A stretch of DNA of 64,000 bases from JBAZLV01 sp041650055 (GCA_041650055.1 JBAZLV010000006.1:4381-68380), one strand, 5' to 3'; counted from the stretch's first letter, positions 8,142 to 16,928 are shown. The notes: generated from the letters alone by a model not told the origin. Numbers and translations: made by a program.

Positions 8142-8905
8142 ATCAGGATAATGTACGCACAGTATCGTTTGAAGTGCTCACACTGTTTCCGGGGATGTTT
8201 GAAAGCCCGCTTCACGAAAGCATCCTGAAGCGCGGCAGAGAAAAAGGTCTGCTTGATGTTACCGTAAGGAACATCAGGGATTATACGACTGATAAACATA
8301 AAACCGCTGATGACAGCCCTTATGGCGGCGGTGCAGGAATGGTATTAAAGCCTGAGCCGATTTTTCGCGCCATGGAAGCCATCAAAGCGGATCATCCTGA
8401 TGAGACGCTGTTGACCATACTCCTGTCGCCCCAGGGGAAGGTGTTCAATCAGGACCGTGCACAGAAGTTCTCAGAGGAACAACGAAGAATTGTTCTGCTA
8501 TGCGGGCATTATGAAGCGATTGACGAACGGGTGATTCAGACGCTGGTTGATGAAGAGCTTTCCCTGGGAGATTATGTTCTTACCGGTGGAGAGCTTGCAG
8601 CTCTGGTTGTGATCGATGCAGCTGCCAGGCTTTTGCCGGGAGTTCTGGGGGATGACGAATCAGCGTCGCTTGATTCGTTCAGCAATGGCCTGCTCGATTA
8701 TCCGCACTATACACGGCCGGCTGAATTCCGAGGAATGAACGTTCCGGATGTTTTGCTGTGCGGGAATCATGCTGAGATCGAGCGGTGGAGGAGACGCGAA
8801 GCGCTTCGAGCCACGTTCCTGAAGCGGCCGGATTTATTGAAGACCGCACCGTTAACTGATGAAGACAGGGAAATGCTGGACGAGATACAAAGAGAGATAC
8901 GATAA
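8138..8905 (+). CDS. trmD: tRNA (guanine-N1-)-methyltransferase TrmD
   Basis: SAM-dependent SPOUT enzyme making m1G37 in tRNAs, which prevents +1 frameshifts; 255 aa. The sequence shows FEVLTLFPGMFESPL at the N-terminus, DDSPYGGGAGMVLKPEP, the SAM knot LLCGHYEAIDERV and SLGDYVLTGGELAALVVIDAAARLLPGVLG. The C-terminal tRNA-binding domain has LLDYPHYTRPAEFRG and VPDVLLCGNHAEIERWRR. It overlaps rimM by 4 nt and is 87 bp from rplS. Confidence 0.98.
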   Translation: MNQDNVRTVSFEVLTLFPGMFESPLHESILKRGREKGLLDVTVRNIRDYTTDKHKTADDSPYGGGAGMVLKPEPIFRAMEAIKADHPDETLLTILLSPQGKVFNQDRAQKFSEEQRRIVLLCGHYEAIDERVIQTLVDEELSLGDYVLTGGELAALVVIDAAARLLPGVLGDDESASLDSFSNGLLDYPHYTRPAEFRGMNVPDVLLCGNHAEIERWRRREALRATFLKRPDLLKTAPLTDEDREMLDEIQREIR

Positions 8906-8962
8906 CAGATACCAGATGCAGGATGCCGGATAAAAAACATCTGGCATCAGGTATCATGAATC
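8906..8962. repeat. Imperfect hairpin between trmD and rplS
   Basis: GATACCAGATGC (about 8907) and GCATCAGGTATC (about 8944) are near-complementary arms around a short AT-rich centre, so the RNA could fold into a long imperfect hairpin. The words resemble a dispersed 'GATACCAGATGC/GCATC' repeat. It could modulate readthrough into rplS or simply be a repeat remnant. Confidence 0.5.
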
Positions 8963-8992
8963 AGAAATCATGGTTGTGTTTTAGGAGGTCTC

Positions 8993-9391
8993 ATGAATAT
9001 CATTCAATCGCTGGAAAAAGGTCAGTTCAAGGAAGGAATCCCCAGCTTTCGGGTTGGCGATACGATCAAGGTGCATGCAAAGGTTGTCGAAGGTGACAAG
9101 GAAAGAATCCAGGTATATGAAGGCGTCGTAATCGGCCGCCAGGGTTCAGGTGTGCGGGAAGTTATCAGAGTCCGCAAGCTGTCCTACGGTGTGGGTGTCG
9201 AACGGCTTTTTCCGCTTCATTCTCCGATGATCGACAAGATCGAGATTGCGAAGCAGGGCAAAGTCCGGAGAGCAAAGCTGTATTTCCTGCGCGACCTTCG
9301 CGGCAAAGCCGCACGTATCAAAGAAAAAGAACGTACCTTGGCTACAGTTGCCGGCCCAAGCCAGCAGACAACGTCAGACGAGCAGAAATAG
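8993..9391 (+). CDS. rplS: 50S ribosomal protein L19
   Basis: Large-subunit protein at the 30S-50S interface, 132 aa. The core matches L19: FRVGDTIKVHAKVVEGDKERIQVYEGVVIGRQGSGVREVIRVRKLSYGVGVERLFPLHSP and the C-terminal YFLRDLRGKAARIKE. It is about 15 residues longer than E. coli L19, with a polar tail. TAGGAGGTCTC gives an excellent Shine-Dalgarno before ATG 8993. Confidence 0.98.
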   Translation: MNIIQSLEKGQFKEGIPSFRVGDTIKVHAKVVEGDKERIQVYEGVVIGRQGSGVREVIRVRKLSYGVGVERLFPLHSPMIDKIEIAKQGKVRRAKLYFLRDLRGKAARIKEKERTLATVAGPSQQTTSDEQK

Positions 9392-9411
9392 AGACACGTA
9401 CCACCATCATG

Positions 9412-9440
9412 GCAATCCGACATCCTCCTGGTCGGATTGC
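9412..9440 (+). terminator. Stem-loop after rplS (weak terminator or attenuator)
   Basis: A 10-bp stem, GCAATCCGAC (9412-9421) with GTCGGATTGC (9431-9440), has a 9-nt loop but no T-run. It may stabilise the upstream mRNA end or reduce readthrough into rnhB. Confidence 0.45.
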
Positions 9441-9475
9441 ATTGAAAATTCCGATCCTGCTTTTAAAGGAATTTC

Positions 9476-10168
9476 ATGTCTCGAAAGCATACTCCTCAGC
9501 AGCCGAGCAAGCATGCATCAAAAAAAGGCGATCTTTTTCCTGATGAATCTGAATGCGATTCCCTGTATTTTGAACGGAGTGCACGCAAAGACGGCTATAC
9601 TTGTATTGCCGGGTTGGATGAAGCGGGAAGGGGTCCTCTTGCCGGACCGGTTGTTGCAGCTGCAGTAGTACTTCCTCATGGGCTGCTGATTCCCGGAGTT
9701 ACGGATTCGAAGCTCGTTCAGGAGCCGGAACGGGAAACACTTTTTGAACTCATCCAATCGCAAGCTGTCTGTTTCGGTATCGGAATTGTCGATGAGCGTA
9801 CGATTGATGAAATAAATATTTACCAGGCAACCATCGTTGCCATGGAGCAGGCACTTCAGCAGCTTGATCCCCAGCCTGATTATCTTCTTCTTGACGCCAT
9901 TACGCTTCCCAGGATTTCGCTTCCTCAAAAACCGCTTATCAAAGGGCATCTTCGAAGCCACAGCATCGGCGCTGCGTCCATCCTTGCAAAAGTTACCCGC
10001 GACCGGCTTATGGCAGAGCTTCATGAGAAGTTTCCATTGTACAATTTTCATAAACATAAAGGGTATGCAACGAAGGAACATCTTACTCTTCTTCAGAAGC
10101 ACGGACCCTGTGATGCACATCGAAAACGGTTTGGTCCGGTAGCCGATATGATTGGGGAAGCGCAGTGA
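9476..10168 (+). CDS. rnhB: Ribonuclease HII
   Basis: Cleaves RNA in RNA-DNA hybrids and at single ribonucleotides in DNA; 230 aa. It carries IAGLDEAGRGPLAGPVVAAAVVLP (first catalytic Asp and Glu), a third Asp in PDYLLLDAI and HSIGAASILAKVTRDRLM with the conserved Lys and Asp. The end LYNFHKHKGYATKEHLTLLQKHGPCDAHRKRFGPV is diagnostic of HII. An N-terminal extension of about 40 polar residues (rich in Lys, Gln and Ser) is longer than usual. AAAGGA precedes ATG 9476. The stop overlaps the yraN GTG start. Confidence 0.97.
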   Translation: MSRKHTPQQPSKHASKKGDLFPDESECDSLYFERSARKDGYTCIAGLDEAGRGPLAGPVVAAAVVLPHGLLIPGVTDSKLVQEPERETLFELIQSQAVCFGIGIVDERTIDEINIYQATIVAMEQALQQLDPQPDYLLLDAITLPRISLPQKPLIKGHLRSHSIGAASILAKVTRDRLMAELHEKFPLYNFHKHKGYATKEHLTLLQKHGPCDAHRKRFGPVADMIGEAQ

Positions 10169-10530
10169 GCCTGCTTGCCAAATTACTTGGAAAGTCCGGC
10201 GAAGACCGTGCTGCAAAATTTCTCACAAAAAGCGGATATCGGATTCTCGAGCGAAATTATAAAACCAAGACAGGCGAGATTGATCTTATTGCTCTGCATG
10301 AAGGAACGATTGTATTTATTGAAGTGAAAACGAGGAGTAATGATCTGTTCGGCGCCCCGGAACTTGCCGTTAATCGCAGAAAACAGATACGGATGATAAA
10401 AACCGCATTAGGATACATCCAACGGAAAGAATTCCACCAGGTTCCCTGCCGTTTCGATGTCGTTGCCATCAACAATGCCGATGAAAACATAACGGTTTAT
10501 AAAAATGCTTTTGAAATGGAAAATCGGTAA
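10165..10530 (+). CDS. yraN: YraN/UPF0102 family nuclease-fold protein
   Basis: 121-aa protein of the UPF0102 family with a restriction-endonuclease-like fold; its cellular role is poorly defined. The motif LGKSGEDRAAKFLTKSGYRILERNYKTKTGEIDLIALHEGTIVFIEVKTRS contains the GEIDLI...FIEVK (E-D-ExK) active-site pattern. GTG 10165 overlaps the rnhB stop (GTGA). rnhB-yraN is a widespread gene pair. Confidence 0.95.
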   Translation: MSLLAKLLGKSGEDRAAKFLTKSGYRILERNYKTKTGEIDLIALHEGTIVFIEVKTRSNDLFGAPELAVNRRKQIRMIKTALGYIQRKEFHQVPCRFDVVAINNADENITVYKNAFEMENR

Positions 10531-10541
10531 ATGGAGATAGT

Positions 10542-11000
10542 ATGCTCGAGTCCATTCGAAAAATTGTCTTGTTCGACAATCTCACCTGCGATGAGTTAGA
10601 TAAAATTAAAAAGATCTGCTCTATAGAAACCCATCTTAAAGATAAAGTACTTTTTAGAGAAGGCGAGAGCGGAGATCGATGCTTTGTCATTATTCAAGGC
10701 GAGGTGCGAATCAGCAAATTTATCCCAAACATTGGTGAGGAAGCGCTGGCTATACTCAAGCCGGGTGATTATTTTGGAGAAATGGCTTTGATTGACGATT
10801 TCCCGCGATCCGCTCATGCGATTGCCAACACGGATATTCAGGTTCTTTCGATCCATAAAACCAATCTTCATACGGTATTAACTGAAGATCGTGAGATGGC
10901 ACACAAGCTTCTCTGGACGTTTACCCGTACGCTCTCGAAGCGTCTTCGTGAGACCAATGAAAAGATGGCGGCCTTTCTTGCCATGTCCGGTGGATTTTAA
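10542..11000 (+). CDS. Stand-alone cyclic nucleotide-binding domain protein
   Basis: 152 aa containing essentially one cNMP-binding beta-roll (residues about 10-125) plus a C-terminal helix; no helix-turn-helix follows, so it is not a Crp-type regulator. The phosphate-binding cassette reads GEMALIDDFPRSAHAIA and keeps the Glu and Arg that contact the ribose and cyclic phosphate, so real cNMP binding is plausible. GEVRISKFIP and ILKPGDYFGEMA are family signatures. It starts 11 nt after yraN, probably in the same transcript. A role as a partner-protein sensor is inference. Confidence 0.9.
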   Translation: MLESIRKIVLFDNLTCDELDKIKKICSIETHLKDKVLFREGESGDRCFVIIQGEVRISKFIPNIGEEALAILKPGDYFGEMALIDDFPRSAHAIANTDIQVLSIHKTNLHTVLTEDREMAHKLLWTFTRTLSKRLRETNEKMAAFLAMSGGF

Positions 11001-11060
11001 ATTGATTCTGTTGCGAGCGCTCGATCTGCGTGGTAAAGTGTCCTGCCGAACCAAATATCC

Positions 11061-12410
11061 ATGACAGCAAATTCATATAAAATAGCAATGACGAGCCTGG
11101 GATGTCCTAAGAACCAGGTGGATGCAGAGCAGATGCTTGGCGTGCTTACACGAGCGGGATTTGAGATAACGCCTGACCATGCACAAGCCGATGTTATCAT
11201 CGTGAATACCTGCGGATTCATTCAATCCGCAAAAGAAGAATCGATCGAAGCCATTCTGGATGCCGCAGAAATAAAGAGCAGTGGCAATTGCAAGAAACTG
11301 GTAGTCTCCGGCTGTCTTGCCCAGCGGTATAAGAACGAGCTTATGCACGAATTTCCGGAAGTGGATGCTATTATCGGGATTGCTGAAATCCGGAGAATAG
11401 ACGAAATTTTAAAAACAGTGCTCTCGGGATCAAGAAAAGTTCTGGATGTTTCAGCACCAACTATGGTCTGTGGTCTTCCTCGAAGAAGCACAACGCCGCT
11501 CCATTATCGCTATCTGAAGATCGCCGACGGTTGCAGCAACCGGTGTTCGTATTGTGCTATTCCCATAATCCGGGGAGATTTCATGAGCAGACCGCATGGC
11601 TCGATTCTCGAAGAAGCAGCAAGGTTGGCGGATGAAGGTGCAAAAGAACTGGTCTTAGTTGCCCAGGATTCTACAGGATACAGTGATGAAGGGATGAATC
11701 TTCCGCTGCTCTTGAGAAAACTTGTCAAGGTTCCCGGAATTGAATGGGTGCGGCTTATGTATGCCCATCCGAACAAGATCGACCAGGATTTGATACACTG
11801 TATTGCCGAGGAAGAAAAAATTTGCAACTATCTTGACCTTCCGATTCAACATATTGATGCGAATGTCCTTTCTGCAATGAGTCGGAAAGGAACGCCGGAT
11901 AATATTCAACATACTCTTGATGAGCTGCGGACACAGGTTCCTGACATTGCGCTTCGGACGTCGCTCCTGGTAGGATTTCCCGGAGAGACAGAACCAGCAT
12001 TCAAACGGCTTCTATTATTTGTAAAGGAAGTTGAATTTGAACATCTTGGGGTGTTTGCTTATTCATCCGAGGAGGGAACTCCAGCATACGATTTGGAGAT
12101 GACGGTTTCTGAGGAAATTGCGCAGGAACGGCTTAATCTGATTATGGAAGCCCAGGCAAAAATATCGCTTAAAAAAACCCGTGCGTTAATTGGCTCACGG
12201 CAGCGAGTGCTTGTGGATGCGATGAATGATATGGTGCTTCACGGCAGAACGCAATATCAGGCTCCGGAAATTGACGGTCTTGTTTATCTCTCTGAGGTTG
12301 ATGCTGAACCTGGCCAGTTTGTGGATGTTGTGATTTCTGATGCGCGAGAATATGATTTGGTAGGAACTGATAAAAGCAAAACTAAATCACAAATATCAAA
12401 TAACAAATAA
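11061..12410 (+). CDS. rimO: Ribosomal protein S12 methylthiotransferase RimO
   Basis: Radical-SAM enzyme adding a methylthio group to the conserved Asp of S12; 449 aa. The N-terminal UPF0004 domain has TSLGCPKNQVDAEQMLG, VNTCGFIQSAKEESI and SGCLAQRY (three cluster cysteines). The radical-SAM motif is IADGCSNRCSYCAIPIIRG (CxxxCxxC), and a C-terminal TRAM domain follows. SLGCPKN with D rather than a tRNA-type motif separates it from MiaB. The last dozen residues (DKSKTKSQISNNK) are unlike the family and are encoded by an AT-rich dispersed repeat that begins just before the stop. Confidence 0.96.
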   Translation: MTANSYKIAMTSLGCPKNQVDAEQMLGVLTRAGFEITPDHAQADVIIVNTCGFIQSAKEESIEAILDAAEIKSSGNCKKLVVSGCLAQRYKNELMHEFPEVDAIIGIAEIRRIDEILKTVLSGSRKVLDVSAPTMVCGLPRRSTTPLHYRYLKIADGCSNRCSYCAIPIIRGDFMSRPHGSILEEAARLADEGAKELVLVAQDSTGYSDEGMNLPLLLRKLVKVPGIEWVRLMYAHPNKIDQDLIHCIAEEEKICNYLDLPIQHIDANVLSAMSRKGTPDNIQHTLDELRTQVPDIALRTSLLVGFPGETEPAFKRLLLFVKEVEFEHLGVFAYSSEEGTPAYDLEMTVSEEIAQERLNLIMEAQAKISLKKTRALIGSRQRVLVDAMNDMVLHGRTQYQAPEIDGLVYLSEVDAEPGQFVDVVISDAREYDLVGTDKSKTKSQISNNK

Positions 12411-12432
12411 ATTCCAAATTTCAAATATTCGA
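12387..12432. repeat. AT-rich TTCAAA-type dispersed repeat, running into the rimO stop
   Basis: Words such as CAAATATCAAATAACAAAT and CCAAATTTCAAATATTCG match the AT-rich intergenic repeat seen at several other sites in this window (for example 19198-19310, 28266-28332 and 62498-62605). Its first part is translated as the tail of RimO. Confidence 0.6.
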
Positions 12433-12444
12433 GGAAGGGAAAGT

Positions 12445-13653
12445 ATGGAAGGAATCAATCAACCAGTAACTTCACCTGACAGTAATGAAGAAAATTTCGC
12501 TGATATGCTCGAAAAGAGCATGACCAAAGGAAGGAAAAGGCTTGAGCCCGGCCAGATGGTCGAGGCTTCGATTGTCCAGATAACGCCGGAATGGATATTC
12601 CTTGATCTTGGCGGGAAAGGCGAAGGTTACCTCGACAAGAAGGAATTCATCACTCCTGAGGGAACTCTGACCGTAAAAGTCGGGGACACTGTCCGTGCAT
12701 ATTTTCTTTCATCCAAAAATAATGAAATGCATTTTACAACAAAGATCGGTGCTGGTCCTGCAGGACAAAAGCAGATCGAAGACGCATGGAATAATGGCAT
12801 CCCTGTTGAAGGCACGATTACCAAAGAAGTGAAAGGCGGATTCGAAATCAAGATCGCAGGCAGCGTTCGTGCGTTCTGCCCGTTTTCGCAGACCGGAATT
12901 CGGCGTGAGGAGAACCAGGAAGAATATATTGGCCGGTCACTTTCTTTTAAGATCACCGAATACACCGACAGAAACATTGTTCTTTCTCGAAGGATCATTC
13001 TTGATGAAGAAAAAGAACGCATGAAGAAGGAATTGCAATCCAAATTAAAAGAGGGCATGAAAGTCAAAGGGACTGTTGTATCCATTCAGAAATTCGGCGC
13101 GTTCGTGGATATCGGAGGACTCGAAGGATTGATCCCTGCTTCTGAAATTGCATGGGGAAGGACGGAAAATATAAACGATTTTCTCTCGAAAGGCCAAGAA
13201 GTGACGGTTATTGTAAAATCCATCGACTGGTCGAAAAACCGAATTTCATTCAGCCTAAAAGATGCTCTGCCCGATCCCTGGGATCAGGTGGCAGAACTGT
13301 ATAAAGTCGGGTCATATTATCCGGGAACCGTAACCCGGCTCATGTCTTTTGGCGCTTTTGTAATGTTAAAAAGTGGAGTTGAGGGACTTATTCATATCTC
13401 AAAGCTGGGCGGCGGCAGACGGCTGAACCATCCAAAAGAAGTTGTCAAAGAAGGTCAACCCGTCGAAATAAAGGTGGAAGCGATTGACCGAGAAAAGAAA
13501 AAACTTTCCCTTGTGCTTGCCGATGTCAGCCGTGAAGAAGAAGAGGCGGCAGCAACCTTGAAGAACTATCAGGATCAGGCAAAAGAAGCGCCGAAAAGTC
13601 TGGGAACATTGGGCGAACTGCTTCAGGCAAAGATGAAGCAAAAGGAAAAGTAG
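12445..13653 (+). CDS. S1 RNA-binding domain protein (ribosomal protein S1 family)
   Basis: 402 aa with four S1 (OB-fold) RNA-binding domains: about 36-104 (GQMVEASIVQITPEWIFLDLGGKGEGYL), 117-180, 196-266 (GMKVKGTVVSIQKFGAFVDIGGLEGLIPASE) and 283-352 (GSYYPGTVTRLMSFGAFVMLKSGVEGLIHISK). E. coli S1 has six domains; shorter four-domain versions occur in many phyla. It may serve as the cell's S1 or be a second S1-like factor. GAGGAAGGGAAAG precedes ATG 12445. The C-terminal 40 residues are highly charged. Confidence 0.92.
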   Translation: MEGINQPVTSPDSNEENFADMLEKSMTKGRKRLEPGQMVEASIVQITPEWIFLDLGGKGEGYLDKKEFITPEGTLTVKVGDTVRAYFLSSKNNEMHFTTKIGAGPAGQKQIEDAWNNGIPVEGTITKEVKGGFEIKIAGSVRAFCPFSQTGIRREENQEEYIGRSLSFKITEYTDRNIVLSRRIILDEEKERMKKELQSKLKEGMKVKGTVVSIQKFGAFVDIGGLEGLIPASEIAWGRTENINDFLSKGQEVTVIVKSIDWSKNRISFSLKDALPDPWDQVAELYKVGSYYPGTVTRLMSFGAFVMLKSGVEGLIHISKLGGGRRLNHPKEVVKEGQPVEIKVEAIDREKKKLSLVLADVSREEEEAAATLKNYQDQAKEAPKSLGTLGELLQAKMKQKEK

Positions 13654-13660
13654 TACCAGC

Positions 13661-14902
13661 ATGATTACCGCGCTCGTTATTTTTGGTATTACCTACCTAT
13701 TTATCGGTTTACGCCAGATTCCTCAGATGCATATAAACCGGCCGGCCGGAGCACTGGTCGGCGCTGTGCTCATGATCGTGTTTGGCGTACTGACCCTTGA
13801 TCAGGCGTTTGCAGCAATTGACATGCATACGCTGCTTCTTCTGCTCGGCATGATGATCATTACCGTGTATCTCAGGATAGCCGGGTTCTTTGAGCTTATG
13901 GCAGGTCATATTCTTTCACGATCGCATACGCCGCTTCAGCTTCTTATCTTCGTTGTTCTTTCATCAGGATTCCTCTCTGCTCTATTTGTGAATGATACGA
14001 TCTGCCTCCTGTATACGCCGATTATTCTCGAAGTGACAAGTCAGTTAAGAATAAAGCCGATGCCCTATTTGCTTGCTCTTGCTACCTCTTCCAATATCGG
14101 AAGCGTCATGACCATTACCGGCAATCCTCAGAATATGTTGATTGGCATGTATTCCCATATCCCTTATCTTTCTTTTTTGAATGCATTATTTCCTGTTGCG
14201 CTTGCAGGACTCGGAATATGCATTGCCGTCATCTGGTTTGCCTATCGCAATGAAATGAACAGCGACGCATTTCGTTTCCGGCTCGTTATGCCAGCGTACA
14301 CCGTCAGAAAACCACTGCTTACAAAGTCACTTGTGGTCTGTGCAGGAGTGCTTATCGCGTTTTGTTTTGGCTATTCCTATTCTCTGGTTGCAGCTTCAGG
14401 AGCTGTTCTCCTTGTGTTGATCGGCAGGATAAGCACGGAACAGGTTCTGGCAAGCGTGGACTGGACGCTGCTCTTGTTTTTTGCCGGACTATTCGTTGTT
14501 ATGCATGGCGTGGAAGTTTCCGGTCTTGCAGGAGTCATGATCCAGCAAACCGGTGATATTGCATCTCTCTCACCCTTGGGCACAATCACCAGCTTGTCAT
14601 GTATTTCTGTTGTGCTCTCGAATCTGGTGAGTAATGTTCCGGCAGTTATGCTGCTAAAACCGCTGATGCAATCACTCAATGACAATTATTTTTCATGGCT
14701 CACGCTTGCCATGAGCAGTACGCTGGCTGGCAACCTGACGCTCATCGGTTCGGTAGCAAATTTGATCGTGCTTCAGCAGGCGAGAAAAAAAGTGGAAATA
14801 GGATTTATGGAATATTTTCGAGTCGGAGCGTTGATTACTGTTCTGACGATTGCGATCGGGATTCTTGTGCTGGCTGTGGAGCAATTGATCCCTTTTGGTT
14901 AG
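13661..14902 (+). CDS. Ion transporter of the ArsB/NhaD (IT) superfamily
   Basis: Polytopic inner-membrane protein of 413 aa with about 11 hydrophobic segments. LIVFGVLTLDQAFAAIDMHTLLLLLGMMII and FVNDTICLLYTPIILEV are typical of ArsB/NhaD/CitT transporters, the latter being the first half of the internal repeat. ALATSSNIGSVMTITGNPQNMLIG is the substrate and cation loop ('N.G...t..GnPqN'), and a second such motif appears near the end (STLAGNLTLIGSVANLIV). Substrate cannot be told from sequence; arsenite, sodium or dicarboxylates are possible. It starts 7 nt after the S1 gene. Confidence 0.88.
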   Translation: MITALVIFGITYLFIGLRQIPQMHINRPAGALVGAVLMIVFGVLTLDQAFAAIDMHTLLLLLGMMIITVYLRIAGFFELMAGHILSRSHTPLQLLIFVVLSSGFLSALFVNDTICLLYTPIILEVTSQLRIKPMPYLLALATSSNIGSVMTITGNPQNMLIGMYSHIPYLSFLNALFPVALAGLGICIAVIWFAYRNEMNSDAFRFRLVMPAYTVRKPLLTKSLVVCAGVLIAFCFGYSYSLVAASGAVLLVLIGRISTEQVLASVDWTLLLFFAGLFVVMHGVEVSGLAGVMIQQTGDIASLSPLGTITSLSCISVVLSNLVSNVPAVMLLKPLMQSLNDNYFSWLTLAMSSTLAGNLTLIGSVANLIVLQQARKKVEIGFMEYFRVGALITVLTIAIGILVLAVEQLIPFG

Positions 14903-15194
14903 TTTTTTCGATCTTTGTACAAAGATTCCCGTACTTGAGTTGAGTGCAAATAGTATATGGCAGAGCTACTGTATCAACTACCAGGCTAAATGGCAAATCC
15001 CAAAACACTAACCCCTTGTCTTGATATTGCCCACGAAGAAAGCGAATGTCATTGGCAACACCAGAGTATATACGAGGTATTGTATAATCTGGATCGCATA
15101 AAATTGTACTGTGTTCTTTGCTGCCATCAGCTATTGTTAACAAGGAGGAGCAGCCTAGCAGAAGAAGCAAAAAGCAGGTGAATAACAATCTCAT
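14835..15194 (-). CDS. YceK/YidQ-family lipoprotein
   Basis: 119-aa predicted lipoprotein. The signal MRLLFTCFLLLLLGC ends in lipobox LLGC. PRIYSGVANDI and WDLPFSLVVDTVALPYTI are the hallmark motifs of the YceK/YidQ (DUF1375) family, whose function is unknown. The last 20 residues are rich in Gln and Ser. The gene converges on the ion transporter gene and its 3' end overlaps it by 68 bp on the opposite strand. Confidence 0.85.
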   Translation of the reverse strand: MRLLFTCFLLLLLGCSSLLTIADGSKEHSTILCDPDYTIPRIYSGVANDIRFLRGQYQDKGLVFWDLPFSLVVDTVALPYTICTQLKYGNLCTKIEKTNQKGSIAPQPAQESRSQSSEQ

Positions 15195-15362
15195 AGTGAC
15201 TTCTAATCCTTCACTGGCGCTTTATCAGTAGGAACGGCTTGTTGTTTATTCCATTCAGCAGAATTATTGTTTTTTAGCAATGGTTAGAACCTTGCTTCTC
15301 GTGTAATCTAGTTAAGAATAATTATCAAAAGTAAAGAAGTGCCCAAACAGCCATCACGATTA

Positions 15363-15761
15363 CTATTTTTGACGACGCTTACAAATGTATTTCGATACTG
15401 GGCCGAATACATACCATAAAATAAATAAATCTACTAGAAGCTCGGCGATGAAGAGATATCCAATATCTTCTCCAAATATTATTCTTTCTCTCATTATATA
15501 AGAGGCATTTATGAATATAACGCATAAAAATGTTCCCACTACTAATTTGGTTATTTCTATTCTAGATAATAAGCGGCCATTCTCCTCTATAAATCTGTAA
15601 GCTGGCAAACTTGCGCTTACACCAACAATAAATATTGTCTTATAGTATTCAGCTTGAATAATCGATAAGAATATAGACAAGGATAAGCGTAGGATGAGAT
15701 ATGTTAATGCAAAGAGACCAACATATTTTAATATAGGAATGTTTTGCTCGTTATTTTTCAT
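15363..15761 (-). CDS. Small four-TM membrane protein (ABZJ_00895-like)
   Basis: 132-aa integral membrane protein with four hydrophobic segments (ILKYVGLFALTYLILRLSL; TIFIVGVSASLPAYRFI; LVVGTFLCVIFINASYI; YLFIAELLVDLFILWYVF). The layout, size and a loop after TM2 with RFIEENGR recall the ABZJ_00895 family, of unknown function. It is AT-richer than the neighbouring housekeeping genes and sits in a reverse-strand cluster of accessory genes. Confidence 0.65.
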   Translation of the reverse strand: MKNNEQNIPILKYVGLFALTYLILRLSLSIFLSIIQAEYYKTIFIVGVSASLPAYRFIEENGRLLSRIEITKLVVGTFLCVIFINASYIMRERIIFGEDIGYLFIAELLVDLFILWYVFGPVSKYICKRRQK

Positions 15762-15822
15762 GAGCCGTTCCTTAATAACATAACGAATTGCATAGGCTAT
15801 TCAACACTTTTCAGTTCATTAC

Positions 15823-15941
15823 TGACTGTATCAAACACCACTTTATCGATCAAGTGAATAGTATTAATGCAAACGCAAAACCGTTTGTAATCCCGTCATC
15901 GCGAGCGACCGCAGGAAGCGTGGCAATCTCGCTATAAAAAA
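15823..15941. repeat. Imperfect direct repeat, copy 1 (with GTCATYGCGAGCGA element)
   Basis: TGACTGTATCAAACACCA through GTGAATAGTATTAATGCAAACGCAA and on to CGAGCGACCGCAGGAAGCG and GGCAATCTC matches 16929-17034 with few differences over about 106 bp. The right half is the dispersed GTCATTGCGAGCGA...GGCAATCTC element, here without its second arm. Together the copies flank the lipoprotein gene at 15978-16841. Confidence 0.8.
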
Positions 15942-15977
15942 ATTTTGGGTTTTATTCCATTTCAATACAGCCTGATA

Positions 15978-16841
15978 TTATTGAATTTCCGTTATTGAAG
16001 TTTGGGTTAATTTACCAGAGAAAAGAAGTGCTTGATCGCCTAGTGGCATTTCTCCTTTCATAGTAATTGTACCCTCATCTTTAATTTTTGCTTTTTTAGT
16101 AATATCGTAACTGAGCTTTCCTGCATAATCACCAGATGCCTGTATTCCAACCGGCACGGGTTCTGCCGAGATGTCTAACTTCAAATTGCCAATATAATCG
16201 AAATAAGCCATTCCATGTTTTATTCGTAGTAATGTGTAGGTAACAGTCATTTCCATGGCGAAATTTATCCCAAGAAGTGGCATATTTATCGGTGTTTTTT
16301 CAGTAAACGATTCTCCGACAGAAATAGACTTTTTCTGTACCTTACCTTGCTTGCTAAGTTGTTCTAGAAGCGAGGTAAACTGTTTTTTCTCTTCCCGCGA
16401 TAATTCTGTTGATTCTATTTCGAAAAAATTCTCATTACCGTCATAATCTGAAGCGCCATGAATGCGTAGGCCTACGAATTTACTCTTTGGGATCCTTTGT
16501 ACCGGCCCATTATTAAGGCTTGTTATTGATTCATGTTTAATAAGTTCAAATGTTAGGGGAAAACTGTTATTTTCAGCAATACTGCCGGTCTTGACCTTCA
16601 TAATCTTCGTTTCTGTGTTATGCATTGACACCGGAAAATTTTTTCTGATATCTTCAGTTGCCAAGGATGGAGTTTTAAGTCTCATAGTTATATTCATAGA
16701 CGTTGATGTTGTAATATTATAATGTCTATCTGGTAACTTTACCTCTTTTAGTTCAATTTTTTCGGCTGGAAAAGAAGCACAATTGCATAATAAAAACGGT
16801 ATTAGAACAACTATAATCAAAAAAATATGACGATTATTCAT
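15978..16841 (-). CDS. Lipoprotein of unknown function flanked by direct repeats
   Basis: 287-aa predicted lipoprotein, family not recognised. The start is at 16841 with AAAGGGG 5 nt upstream; a longer frame has no such site. The signal NNRHIFLIIVVLIPFLLCNC places the lipid anchor at one of two cysteines (LLCNC; Asn before the second is unusual). The mature part is mostly beta-rich, with alternating polar and hydrophobic residues (YNITTSTSMNITMRLK, TYTLLRIKHGMAYFDYIGNLK), and a Lys/Glu-rich helix in the middle. Such profiles occur in DUF6263-type periplasmic proteins, but that is a guess. The gene lies between two 106-bp direct repeats. Confidence 0.75.
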   Translation of the reverse strand: MNNRHIFLIIVVLIPFLLCNCASFPAEKIELKEVKLPDRHYNITTSTSMNITMRLKTPSLATEDIRKNFPVSMHNTETKIMKVKTGSIAENNSFPLTFELIKHESITSLNNGPVQRIPKSKFVGLRIHGASDYDGNENFFEIESTELSREEKKQFTSLLEQLSKQGKVQKKSISVGESFTEKTPINMPLLGINFAMEMTVTYTLLRIKHGMAYFDYIGNLKLDISAEPVPVGIQASGDYAGKLSYDITKKAKIKDEGTITMKGEMPLGDQALLFSGKLTQTSITEIQ

Positions 16842-16928
16842 TTTTCCCCTTTCTGTGTGTGCGCCAGCATCCGTGACCATTGCAATTTATAGAAAAACTT
16901 TTAGTGCGAATCATTCCATCAAACTACC

